A stretch of 64,000 bases of DNA, from positions 172,559-236,558 of the forward strand of contig CANNZV010000869.1 in assembly GCA_947561585.1 (NCBI GenBank), in the 5' to 3' direction. Made by a program: the position numbers and the translations under genes. Below are positions 12,476-23,925 of this stretch, in pieces. Positions within the stretch are counted from its first letter, which is position 1. The number at the start of each line of letters is the position of its first letter. The DNA comes from Caprella mutica (Eukaryota; Arthropoda; Malacostraca; Amphipoda; Caprellidae). A model generated the notes under the pieces. That model made no database searches. It saw only the letters and a program-made list of their open reading frames with translations, and was not told where the DNA came from.

Positions 12476-13867
12476 TTATAGCGAGTTCCTTTTTCTGTGT
12501 ATTTTATTATTTTATGTACTTAATATTTAGTCGGTAACTCTCATCGATATGAAAATATCACTAATTTATAACGATAAAAAATTAAATTGGCTCTTCACCA
12601 ATTAAAAACCAAACAATAATTATTCACTCAGATAAATTTAATTGCGTTTGATCGTCAATCTTCAAACAGGCATAATTGCATATGCCAAATAAATTTTTTT
12701 GTATTTATCAAAATAACTACATATTATGAAAATAGACTTTTATCAATTTACTTGTATCTTGTGGCCATTTTTAATATTTATCTTCCTCATTGATATATAT
12801 TAAATATAAAAAAAAACATAAAATTTTTGATTAGTATAAAATATAATCAGAATAGTAGTATCCAAAATACGAGATATAACCTGTCATTCTTATACCGAAA
12901 TCATCAACATGATTAAATTTCAGCAGATCAAATCACTCTCCATACTATTACTCTAATTACATTAATAATTTAGCACTCATCAGTTAATTATTAATGAGTA
13001 ATTAAAAGTTTCCTAGGATTTAGCCATCATCTATAGATTGGTCGAATGAAGTCATTAAATGATATATAAACTCTGTGATGATGAGCCACCAGCCAATTAA
13101 AATATGGACAGACTTTTCCGGCCTGGCTTGATCACTATTAATTATTAGCATGATTTATTAATAACACTGCATCAATTTATTTACCGATTAAAATCTTTGT
13201 TCTAAAATTAACAAAATGAATATTAGATTGAAAATTGATAATTATTTGGTTACCGTTCAAATGCTATTTGATTTTGTTAATATGAATTATTATTTAGCAT
13301 TTAAATCATCGCATATGCTTTTTTATATAAATTGTACAATAAATAGTTAATAAAGATGTATCTTAGTTAGATGAAAACATATATTTCACGACTAATATTT
13401 TAAAAGAGGTTAAAAAAAAAGACAATTATGAGAAATAAATTATTTCAATCGACTCATCCTTTTTCTGAAAGTTGTCAAGATAATTATTTAGCTTATTTAT
13501 TTCTTCATCTCTTACTTTTTTTTACTGTTAAATATATGTACATATATATCTTTCACTATATTCAATATTTTGAATTATTCCTGTTTTTTTTTAATTCCTA
13601 ATTAATTCTACATAACATTAATTATATTAATGATTTCTAATTAACTCATTAATTCGGTTTCTATTTCTCAAAGTGAAATTTTAAAACCATTTTTATTATG
13701 TAGCAATCTTCATAATTAAACAGTAGAATTGCGACAACTGTATTATGGTATATTTCATAAATCAATATATTCTAATTGTAACCAAAAATTAATCCCTTTC
13801 AATTAACAAATATATAACCATAACCACCATGCAAAGATGATAAAACTTTACATCGCAATTAGATTTA
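12476..13867. other. A+T-rich DNA without recognisable gene
   Basis: Nothing beyond A+T-rich runs and scattered ATTAAT-type words is visible. No splice-bounded frame, no transposon ends. Confidence 0.55.
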
Positions 13868-14032
13868 ATGTTACAGCAATCATCAAAAGCAAAAAGAGAA
13901 GGCACACTCTTCAAGAAACTGAAGATACAGCAAGATGGCGAACACGTTCCACAGCTTTCGAAGTACCTACTAGAGGAGGAAGCAGCCATCACTGAGGATA
14001 ATAATTCCAATGTTATTGATATGGTTCAGTGA
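13868..14032 (+). CDS. Coding-like exon or transposase fragment, unrecognised
   Basis: An open frame from ATG at 13,868 to TGA at 14,030-14,032 has coding-like composition and contains GTLFKKLKIQQDGEHVPQL followed by an acidic run (LLEEEAAITEDN). A splice acceptor (aatgttacag) ends at 13,874, so this may be a last exon beginning with the Gln codon. Beyond the stop, the same frame continues YDGEEEAF. Reading DMVQ-x-YDGEEEAF through the TGA gives a faint likeness to the Trp-Trp...Glu block near the C-terminus of hAT transposases, so a decayed hAT fragment is an alternative. Opposite-strand frames here are shadows. Confidence 0.35.
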   Translation: MLQQSSKAKREGTLFKKLKIQQDGEHVPQLSKYLLEEEAAITEDNNSNVIDMVQ

Positions 14033-15869
14033 TATGATGGTGAGGAAGAAGCATTCACAACGTAAAGAGGTCAAAAGCAACACGATGTTAAAGTTTGAGA
14101 TTTGTGAAAATTGTTTTCATCTACATCATGCAATATTGTATACAATATGCTATGATAATATTTTCAATTTTCAACCAAGAAAGTTTAATAGTATTTTATT
14201 CTATCTTCCATATTTCCTAATAAAAATTCTAGCTTCCTACCAGTTAATAAATTATCGATTCTCAAAAAAGTGTCGGACTGTAAAATGCACGACGTTATAT
14301 AGACCAACCCACCATTAACTAATTGGCAGATTATATATAATTACAGAAAAAAATCAATGCACAGCTTAGGTTAATATTCGAACATTTTCACTTCCTGAAT
14401 ATTACAGCTAAATGAGTATGATCAAGATAAGTTATCAATAATACCCTCCTTCTGATATGATACTCGTGAATGCTTCATCAAGGACGTACGGAAGGTCTTA
14501 CATTGAATAATTCACATTATCTGTTGGAAAGAAATATTAGCCAACAGTGCCAAGGTATGAAGCTACCCAATCGGAAATTATAGCACCGATTAGATTAATT
14601 GTTGCCGTTCGATTAGTATTGAGATCGATCTACCACAATAAATGGTTCAAAAAAGTTCAACCATAATTCATATTCTTACGTCGAACATTCACAGAAAAAG
14701 AACTTATCTGAGATTAAGATCAACAAACGACAACATTATTCGAACTGCTGATATATAATTTTCCCGAATGGGTATAAGCTTGAACAAACAGTACAAGATA
14801 TTATTCCCCGTTTTCACGCACTGCATTAAATAAGGCTAATTATGATTCTGTAGAGGCAGGAGGCACGCTAATTCCCAATAACTCGCGACAATGGCCGCAT
14901 GATTATACTGACCGAGCTAGATCTGCAATGAATGGGCCTCTGTGACTCCTTCATTGTATCATTTAATTATTCTGATACCTGTTCGCTGCATTTAGGTGTG
15001 ATAATGCTATGGATTGTCAAGGAGTTATTGTATTCTAATTGTACATACAAAGAATGAATTAATGTCACTAGCGGGTTTAAACTCTTTAATTCTTACGTAA
15101 TGGACTGTACAAAGTAATCAGTAAGAAGTACATTTAGCCTCCATTTATTATTCAGTTACATATAAAACCATGATTATAATAATTTTCGTGTTTTTGCTCT
15201 TTAGTTCATGAGCAAGATTTTCAGCAATGTTAATAGCATTTCATATTCTGGTATATAATATTTATAATGAATGCTATATATCTTATATATATTGATATTG
15301 CATGTAACGTACTTCCTTCTGTAAATTATTGAAGAACAATTTAGTTTGCATGGGTAATACAAAGATGTCTTCCGCATTCTTGGCTATTGAATTATGTATA
15401 CAATAAGTTGAAATGAAAGCTTATGTGTAAGTAATTCATAACAGCAAGATCTTTAAAATGCTCAATAACAGGTTAATTGAATGTTCGATAATCACTCATG
15501 TTTGAAGGTTGTTGAGTAACTAAAATTTGCTTGCAACTTATACTTAAATAATCATTTTTCAATTTCCCATGAGTTTTATTTGCACATTGCCAAACACGAA
15601 AATTCTTCATTCCAAACTAATTGAAATGTAAATAGTGTTACAATACCAATACCGAAGACATGTGATATTCAAATTGAAATTCAATATTGTACGTTATAGA
15701 TAACTATGTCACTCTTAAATATAGGTACCTTGAAAATTAATCGTTTCAGTTTTCTGATATGCAAAGATGTAAAACAAATATTATCGAGCAAGATTATTCA
15801 TATGAACTGTTTCATTTTCAAAAATATATTAATTTATTTAACTTATATAATCAACAAAATAAAATGGGA
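14033..15869. other. Mostly A+T-rich; one G+C-richer island at 14.84-14.96 kb
   Basis: The only stretch of note is about 14,790-14,950. There one plus-strand frame stays open for some 50 codons and includes SVEAGGTLIPNNSRQWPHDY before a TGA at about 14,941. No convincing splice borders were found and I do not recognise the peptide. The rest holds no supported feature. Confidence 0.4.
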
Positions 15870-15922
15870 TCCGGATAATTTCTCGAAAATAATTGACCGA
15901 TAATAATTTATCGAAAGCAATT

Positions 15923-16262
15923 GATCGAATGGTAAATTGATCGAATGGTAAGATGATCGAATGGTAAATTGATCGAATATTAAAGTGATCGAATGGTAAA
16001 TTGATCGAATGGTAAATTGATCGAATGGTAAAATGATCGAATGGTAAATTGATCGAATGGTAAGATGATCGAATGGTAAATTGATCGAATGGTAAATTGA
16101 TCGAATGGTAAAATGATCGAATGGTAAATTGATCGAATGGTAAGATGATCGAATGGTAAATTGATCGAATGGTAAAATGATCAAATGGTAAATTGATCGA
16201 ATGGTTATATGATCGAATGGTAAATTGATCGAATGGTAAAATGATCGAATCAAAATTGATCG
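15923..16262. repeat. 16-bp tandem array (about 21 units)
   Basis: The unit is GATCGAATGGTAAATT with a variable 3' tail (TAAATT, TAAAAT or TAAGAT). Units 5-9 and 10-14 show the same five-unit order of tails, so an 80-bp higher-order repeat is present. Unit 4 (gatcgaatattaaagt), unit 17 (gatcaaatgg) and unit 18 (ggttatat) are degenerate. The array lies inside the left terminal repeat of the element at 15.87-17.32 kb. It keeps a long minus-strand frame open, which is an effect of the repeat and not a gene. Confidence 0.9.
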
Positions 16263-16559
16263 CAAATGAAAATAGTTCGATTTACACTAATTGACGATGT
16301 TAACTAAACCATGGATTACCAGAGAAATTTACTTGCTTTATGTTGCTATTAGTAGGTCTTGTTACCATGATTTATAAATACTAAAAACATTTCTTCAATC
16401 GAGTGTTTTGATTTGACAGAGAATTATATCCTTATAAAATAAATAAAAATACTATAATTTTACAAAACTCGTAGTTTTCATAGTTCTAGAATGAAGATAG
16501 TTCTTGACAACTGGTAAATGAAAGTTGAAAAATTATTTAATTAACTTAGTATTGGTTTA

Positions 16560-16805
16560 ATGTTTGCACCGGAACCAAAGGACATATCACTGACGTCAAA
16601 AGGAAATGAAATACAAGGGATTAGAAGATACAATCAGAAAAAAAAGTGGCTCAATGAACAAAGTCACTTAACGCCGTCAGTGACAAAGCTCATGGCTGCA
16701 GAAAAGCTACTTCATGAATGCAGTCACTTACCAAGTAATGTGACGAAAAGTATCGCAAGCACCGGTGGCTGCACTCACGGATGGAAGAGGAAAATGAAGA
16801 GGTGA
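16560..16805 (+). CDS. Small open frame inside the inverted-repeat element
   Basis: An 81-codon frame lies in the unique core of the element. It is Lys/Ser-rich with an internal near-repeat (SHLTPSVTKLMAAEKLLHE, then SHLPSNVTKSI) and a basic end (GWKRKMKR). Codon composition is less A+T-driven than the flanks. It matches no family that I recognise and is too short to be a transposase. It could be a remnant of a longer element protein or chance. Confidence 0.25.
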   Translation: MFAPEPKDISLTSKGNEIQGIRRYNQKKKWLNEQSHLTPSVTKLMAAEKLLHECSHLPSNVTKSIASTGGCTHGWKRKMKR

Positions 16806-17507
16806 TAGTAAATAAAGCCTACGAGCTTACTTAACACAAAAAATAGAATCTCTTTTAAAAGTAACTTGCATTTAAGATCCTTGAAATTGAGCACTCCATC
16901 TACTAATGACTAATGTTTGTGATAAACATATTTAGATAGGGAGGACAACGTGTATGAGCAAAAACAAAAGAGTCTTATTAACTATTAAGGAAGTTGTTGG
17001 TTAAAAACTGTATGGGAAGACAATGGAAATGATAGATAAGTACATACACAAACACAAAGGATAAGGATAAATTAAGAATCAATTTATGTTAAATACTAGA
17101 CTTGAAAATAATTTACATATTTTGTTTCGTTAATTGTATATCCGTATATCTATATCCTTTTATATTTCTTTTGTTATATTTCTTTAGTAGCTGATCTATT
17201 AGATCTATTTTCTTTCCGATCAATTGTTGTGCGATGAATTTTCCATTCGATCAATTTCCATCCGATCAATTGCTTTCGATATACTGTTTTCGACCAATTG
17301 CTTTCGATAAATTCTCTTAGACCAGTCAAAAATATATAATTTGTTTATAAGTCACAATATCTGATAATATAAACCAAAAACAGTCACTAAAACACTTACA
17401 ATCTGATTCAGCAAAAGGAAATACTCAACAGTCAAATTCACATTAAATAGATCTCTTAAAAATGGATTTTAAGGTATGCTCTATTTGATTGTACCGAAAA
17501 AGACACA

Positions 17508-17661
17508 ATGAGCAGACCATCTGCAATAACTGATTACGGTGGATATAATAACTTAGAAACCTACAGTCGAAAATTGCATGGTGTATGGCCTTTGAAAGAC
17601 GGCCATGTATTATTCTACCAGGACATCTACCAAGATGTATTATTCTACCAACACTGCAGGG
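17508..17661 (+). CDS. Coding-like stretch with internal duplication, unrecognised
   Basis: From ATG at 17,508 a frame reads coding-like for about 50 residues (beginning MSRPSAITDYGGYNNLETYS). It contains a short duplication: the DNA word atgtattattctacca occurs at about 17,605 and 17,635 and yields VLFYQ twice. After ctgcagg the composition becomes A+T-rich, as if an exon ended there, but the following GTACAA is a weak donor. The function is unknown. Confidence 0.22.
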
Positions 17662-17949
17662 TACAATTTATTTCCTTTTCATTCTTCAAAATGAAATCAC
17701 GAACACTTGCGACTCTCAGTTCAATAGACAATTGAAGTACTTGAAATTTCAATGATTTGAATGTACATTAACTTTTATTTATTAACCAATGATATATTTT
17801 TCATGTTCAAGAACTTGTTCAAATAAAAGAGTTGTTTTCACGTTTTAAATTTTATGAAGTAGTTGATAATAACAGCTTGACATTCATTTATATTATTATA
17901 CTTCGAAGTAAAAGTCTTTCAAAACAGTTAGTTTTTATTAATTTGATAT

Positions 17950-18997
17950 TACCAATTAATGACTCTCATTACGATCAACAGCTTTCAGAGCTCTCATTAC
18001 GAGCAACAAATGTTTTGCAAGCGTCACGTATTTGTTCTTACGGGATCGCTTACAATTCCACTAGGCATTTTGCTTTCAAGGATCCTAGAGAAATGTGAAA
18101 ATAAGTCGAGACTCTTGTCTCTAAAATTTACAGTATAAATGTTTATAGTATTAAGGTCTGGACACCTAATATTTAGGCAGGAATATTTTTCTATAGAGAT
18201 GGAATTTTCTTTAACTCCAATTTATCTCCACCCCATGATGAACCTTTGAAATGTTCTTTAGCCCTTGGTAGCAACTTTTGATTTCAGAATGAGGGAGATG
18301 TATCGTTATGAGTTTCAGTACTATTCAATAAATTGATCCCACAAATGCAAAGAGATCTTCTTGTGGAAGTCACAGCAAACCAAACAATCACCGACTGCAA
18401 ATAGAAGCATTCATCGTCACAATTAACATTCGGCTGATCATGAGAAACACCAAACTTGATCATTATTATGGTTAATAACTTTCTGAATACCAAATTTGTT
18501 ATCATCTGTGAACATTGAGTTGAAAAGTGTGTCTTCAGCTACCTCATTCAGAAAGAAACGACTTCTTTTAGCTCTCATTCCCTCATGATGGACATTAAGT
18601 TCATGACGTTTCAGAATGAAAGTGCTTTTGTTCTCTGTTATTTTTTCATCACTCGACGTATTGCAGTTTTCCTAACACGTGTTTCTGCTTACAATTTTCG
18701 ATGAGACTCGTCATGGATTTCTGGCGTCAGAGTGATCAGTTTTTTCGGGTTTGTACGCTTCATGCATATTTATTAGAGATAGAATCAGTCTCATTGAATG
18801 TTTCAACAATCTTCCAAAAAGTTAAACGATTAACTATCAATTTCTTTATGGTGTATGAATTGCAATCTAGATGCCGGAAATAGTAAAATTATGAATATAG
18901 TTTTAAGATGATATATGATTTTGTCGAATTAAACATACAATTTGAAAGACTTATTTGATACGAGAAAGTGGTTGTTATTATTCTGAAACACCCTGTA
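17950..18997 (-). pseudogene. Decayed mariner-type transposon
   Basis: On the minus strand, pieces of a mariner-family transposase follow in the right order. RVRKTAIRRVMKKI and FILKRHELNVHHEGMRAKRS (about 18,560-18,690) come first. LFNSMFTDDNKF with HNNDQVW (about 18,470-18,550) holds the first catalytic Asp region. VIVWFAVTSTRRS and LLPRAKEHFKGSSW come next (about 18,220-18,405). EEQIRDACKTFVAR and an LKAVDRNES-like end are near 17,955-18,050. Stops and frameshifts separate them, and the catalytic block after SSW has been lost. At 18,975-18,997 the sequence ending ACCCTGTA reads TACAGGGTGTTTCAGAATAA on the minus strand, a plausible terminal repeat upstream of the gene; its partner is not clear. 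Confidence 0.6.
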
Positions 18998-20057
18998 GAG
19001 GTACACACAAAATTGATGCTTTTATACTCACGTTCTGAATTCAATCTGGATTTTCCGTTCTTCAGCAGGATGTTCTTTTAAAATAAAGGTAAGACTTAAA
19101 TCCACCATATCAATAAGTTCATAGTTAATTCAATGTTTTATTTCCATTATTCACCATCAATAATCATTCTTTTTTTTCAAGATATCACTGAGCTTTCGTA
19201 AACTTATCTGTAAAAAAATCATTAATGAGAATTGAAGATAAATTTCATTTATAAATACTGTTCAGATAACAAAATTATATAAGTGAAGGTAATTGTTTTG
19301 CACCATTTTAGGCATTATTTCTAATAAATTACATATATTAACTTTGAGGAATATAAATATAAAGGCTATTATTATATTCACTGCAATTTCGGATATACAG
19401 TTGATCATAGAACTATCATAATTAGAAAATCCATTAAATATTCAAATCTGATATATATATGTCTTCAACAAGCATTTATGCCATTGCAAAAGAATATTCA
19501 TAATGTATCTTTTATACATAAGAATTCCCCGTAGTCGCCATAGAACAGATTTACTATATTGCACTAAGAGATCCTTATGATATTATTATTCAGGACCTCC
19601 CTTCCCTATGGATAAATTAGGACCCTGTACATGGTGTTAGGCCTGATATTTATGAAGATATTGTGAAAGTCTCAGGCCACTAAGTCATCCAAAGTATGAT
19701 AATGTTCTGTAGTAATTAGGGAGAGAGCTCATGAAGGATATATAGAGGGAAGGTGCAGGTAGTAAAGGCATCTCTTGAAGAGAGCAACAAAGTTAGGGCC
19801 ACCATTACTCTCCTAATTAACAAATGGAAAGTTATGTGTTGGTACATAGCTTACTGCTTTAGTTACTTGCTGGTGGAGATGAGAAACATATCGAAAAGTT
19901 TCAATAAAAACAGCCAGGAACTATGAAACTGATTTCAAATGTGGTTAATCCCGATTGATACTTTCATATAATCATAGATCATGTTGATTTGTGAGTAATT
20001 TATTGTAATATTAGTTTATTACAAGGATGGAAAACATTTACTTCAAGTGAAATTCAC
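18998..20057. other. No supported gene
   Basis: Mostly A+T-rich. About 19,590-19,800 is richer in G+C (including tctcaggccactaagtcatcc) but all frames are interrupted. It could be a non-coding transcript or an old insertion; I cannot tell. Confidence 0.45.
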
Positions 20058-20221
20058 CAAAGTAATATCAGAATCCACCCACAACGTGCACCATATTTCA
20101 CAATGACAAGGGGCGTCTCTCCGACTGAGAAATGTTGTATTCTTTCAAGTCTCAGCGCAATTATTTGTTCAAAGGAAAGATCGCATCTGTCTCTCATAGC
20201 GTGTTGCCTTTTGATGAATTC
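20058..20221 (-). CDS. Possible internal exon on minus strand, unrecognised
   Basis: On the minus strand a strong acceptor (tatcacttttctctcag) precedes a 164-nt stretch. One frame there reads EFIKRQHAMRDRCDLSFEQI, then ALRLERIQHFSVGETPLVIV and KYGARCGW. It ends at a possible donor (ctttg/gtgaat). Codons are balanced, unlike the surrounding A+T-rich DNA, and the Arg/Glu/Gln-rich middle looks like real protein. No partner exon was found on this strand in the window, and I do not recognise the family. Confidence 0.38.
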
Positions 20222-23200
20222 CTGAGAGAAAAGTGATAAAAATTTGATTATAATTTCAATTGGAGGAATTTTTGATGAAAGGGTTGAAAATGAAAAATTG
20301 AATTTACTGATTATGTAAATATATGTGTATATCATTTAAATTATACCATGCATTTAGATCATGTACTGTATTAACTAATTTGTACGTTTTACTCTTTGTT
20401 ATTTTTAGTATAATTCAATTTTATTAATTAAGTAAAACATTAGAAAACAAATCATTATAGAAAATGATTATCAAATTATTTAGATATTAGAGAAGACTTA
20501 AAAACAATACAGCTGACAATAATCTTAGAAAAATCAGGAAATCAAATGTCAAATCAAGAAAATAATATAACTAATGTTTCTAGGTATAAATGATATTCAT
20601 TCATAAATAAATGGAGCTTGAAGAAACGTAATTAGACGTTAGTAAAGGCATTAACTAAGTGTTTGTCATGTCTTTTACCCAATATCGTTAATTGTAAAGT
20701 TCAAAATGTCAGTCACTGCCTCCAGTCTATTTTACTCTATACTCTTCAATACTTGATTTTTATACAATCTTTATATCCTATTATCCATCCTGTTCACATT
20801 TTTAATTATTTTCAAATGGTATTATTATATGGTTAGCTCTCCATTCACTAGCTATTTGCTAAGCCACTCTGGAGCTGTGAATTTTAAATCCACGGCAAAG
20901 CATAACACAATAACTCTCATCCCGAGGGTACCCTTGAACATAATTAATGGGAGGGGAGGTGGCTCGGAGGGGACATGTGACCATTTCTATCTTAATATAA
21001 TGTGAATAATTGCCATCTTCATTTCGAAATGGTTGCATTGTGAGAGACACAGTTATTGAATTATTTTGATTGATAAGCGAAATGATTTTCATACTATCGT
21101 CTATAATGATTGGTGTAGTTATAATACAGTGAGCGTAATTTTCTATTAACAAATTATTTTTTCTGTTTTGCAATGATACTGTTTTTCTTATTTTTACTGA
21201 AAAAAATATTATATTCTTAAATAGATAGCACTCTAATATATTTCTATTCTTGTAGCATTGCTTTTCTCAGTTTAAATAGTTATTAAATATAATGTTATGG
21301 ATTATTTAAAAACATGTTAGTATTATGATTATTGAAAGTCAAATTAGTATTTTAAAACAATATAATATATTATTTATATCACTCTTAATTTTATTATTAA
21401 CATATATTATTCGGTATTACTATTTCATTTTTTCAAATTTATATTGATAAAAATAAATGTAATTAATTAAATTCATGATAATTCGAATCTTATCCAATTT
21501 TGATGACAGAAAAAAAATTAGGTTTTACAGACATTACTAAATCAATATTATGTTTAGTTCTTCTTCACTTGATTCGTATTTCCATACCACTAACTTTACA
21601 CAATATACATTTTGTAATTTGTTTAAAAGACCCTCCTTTACTTATTAGTATTGCATGTTCTACTCTATAATTATACACTATATTTTACTGATTAAGATCA
21701 CCAGAAACTTTTAACCAAAAGAACGCAGCATTGCATGTACTTAATCGACTAACATTGATAGTAAATACTGTGGTTGATGTTAAGTAATGTTATCTATCTT
21801 TCCCTGCTTTAATTGATACACTGAAAGTTTATGATTTCGAACAAATAATCAGAATGTCACCTCTGTATTGAATAACGTTCATAGTACTTATTTGAAATAC
21901 AAGTATTGATTTAATTTTCTCTATTTGTTGGGCGTATTAAGTAGGATTTTTTGTCTGGTTCCTAAACACATTCTGTATTCATTATATTAATGTTTACAAT
22001 CCTTCACATTGGAAGCTTGGAATCTGTAACAAAATAATGTTCAGAAATGTGTAGTTCGATATGTTTTATATTTTACATATTTCAATGAATTAATTTCATC
22101 ACTGTTTACCACTGAAAATTTCAATTCACATCACACTCGTCATAGGTACAATTTAAAAAAATCCCTATAGTCACAGTGTGATAGAGTTTGGAAAGAGTCT
22201 TCAATAGCTACCATACAAGTGTAAAAATATGGAGTAGTATGCGGGACATTATAAAAGTTAATAAAATTTTATTTACATTTTTTTAAACTTTCATATTAAT
22301 CATTTCTAGCATAATCACATATATTATTTTCTTGTGATAATTTCATTTTATACTTGTATTGCTAATATTTATAGTTCACCTCACGTCCCTTCGTTTTCAT
22401 ATATAGATTGAGGTTCATTGCTGTATTCTGTGTTACTTATATTGCATTCTTTCTTTTATACTACATATAAATGTAAATATGTATAGGGTTTTGTTTTAAT
22501 AGGTTTACCCAAAAAGCTTCTGAAAGCACCTCTACAAATTCCTTTCCCTCACTTTATGCATGGCAAAGATACCCTCTATTCAGCATTGTACTAGTTATGT
22601 TAGGCTACTCTGTGTTTGTATAGTAAATAAATCAATTTTCATATGTTGAAGAGTAATACTTTGCCGAATACTTTTATTTATATAAATAGAGATAGAAATA
22701 ATATAATTATTATATTACTTTATGGTATTTAAAAAACATATAATCAGGATGGAAATGATGATAAACATTAAATGCTAATTTTTATTCAACTTTCTATTAT
22801 ATTCATATATAAGTTAAGCTATCATTCGAATAGTTGCAGTTATACATCATATAATATTAAAGTGATCGAGGTAGTTATTAAAACCTATCCTTAGCAACAA
22901 AATAGTTTCAATAAAACACAAAATACAATAAAAGCCAACCAAATTATCATTTCATGGCGCAAATGTTAAAATTCTAACAACGTACATTTAATTAAAAACA
23001 TTAATTATTATTCGAAATAATATAATCTAAACATTAAATGATAGTTTATCACATTTTAATCTGCTCTATAATAAAAATCATTCAATGTTATGCTAGCTCA
23101 ATTAGATATAATTGGCGGAACATATTCGTGAAGTGCTGATTAACTGTTCTAGCATATCGCTATTATTCAGAGCAATTAATATAATTGCTGTGGATAATTA

Positions 23201-23471
23201 CTACGCTAGGGAGTCGATAATCACTCTTAGTCAGACTGATATTTAATTCATTGGCTTTGTTTCGGATATACTGTGTATGAATAGTATGAAATATCAAAAT
23301 TATGATGAATACGTTATGCAGTAGAACTATTTGATGTTTTTTATTAATTAATTATCATAATGGGGAAAAATCATAATTCCTTGAGTGATGGAATTGATAT
23401 AAAATTAAATATTCACTCTCTTTATAATTTTATAGTTTCTGTAAGACATACTAAGATGAAAATGATGCCTG
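20222..23471. other. A+T-rich DNA without recognisable gene
   Basis: A G+C-rich patch at about 20,870-21,000 holds a minus-strand frame (with RATSPPINYVQGYPRDESY) that has no recognisable domain or splice borders. The rest is A+T-rich, with nothing supported. Confidence 0.5.
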
Positions 23472-23925
23472 CCCAGTTGAAAATAGAAGCAGGTTCGAGG
23501 CAGCGGTTAAGCCGATCGGGGTAGTCACCACGGCAGTTAGGGAGCAGCGTAAGCGCAGCGTGGAAGCCAAACTGACCACTTGTAGGGCTAAATCTATTCC
23601 GGTGCAGCTGCACAGAACTGCTCTGGACACCTGCTCCTATTTGCCTAGCGCGCTGCCTAACTTCGGATTCGCGGCCCGTAGCCACGACTGTATTATTATA
23701 TTCTAGCAGTTTTTGCTAAGGGCCGCGTATCCGCAGTTAGGCAGCGCGCTAGGCAAACAGGAGCAGGTGCCCAGAGTAGTTCAGTGCAGCTGCGACGGAG
23801 TAGAATTAGCCCCCAAAGCAGTTAGTTCGGCTCCCACGCTGCGCTTACGCTGCACCCTGGCTGCCGTGGTGACTACCCCGATCGGCGTAACCGCTGCTTC
23901 GAACTTGCTCCTATTTTCAATTGGG
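23472..23925. mobile_element. Foldback element, copy 2
   Basis: This 454-bp relative of the element at 12,019-12,475 has the same ends (CCCAGTTGAAAATA and TATTTTCAATTGGG) and the same two ~215-bp inverted arms. Its centre (about 23,685-23,712) is the reverse complement of the copy 1 centre, with several bases lost: copy 2 runs from ACGACTGTA to TAGCAGTTTTTGCTAAG, while copy 1 has the same words complemented. Arms are about 80-85% alike by eye. The flanks are ...gcctg and tgaga..., so a long target-site duplication is not seen. The element has no transposase. Confidence 0.8.

Larger units (their letters stand above)
15870..17318. mobile_element. Inverted-repeat element with expanded tandem terminus
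   Basis: The left end (about 15,873-15,960) reads aatttatcgaaagcaattgatcgaatgg. The right end (about 17,215-17,318), complemented, reads aatttatcgaaagcaattggtcga, with further gatcgaatgg-like words. The ends are therefore inverted repeats of one another around about 950 bp of unique DNA. The left terminus has grown into a long 16-bp array (separate entry), while the right retains only a few diverged units. Terminal repeats built from short direct repeats are typical of foldback elements and some MULE-like elements; membership of either is inference. No transposase was recognised. Confidence 0.55.

Noticed and set aside
15843..16265. 140-codon minus-strand open frame (repeating SFYHSINLPFDH)
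   Set aside because: It is generated by the 16-bp tandem array and has no independent support as a gene.
23488..23505. GGTTCGAGGC resembling a tRNA B box, with a TTAGGCAGCGCG word resembling an A box, in the foldback arms
   Set aside because: The order and spacing do not fit a tRNA or tRNA-derived SINE, and no cloverleaf could be drawn.
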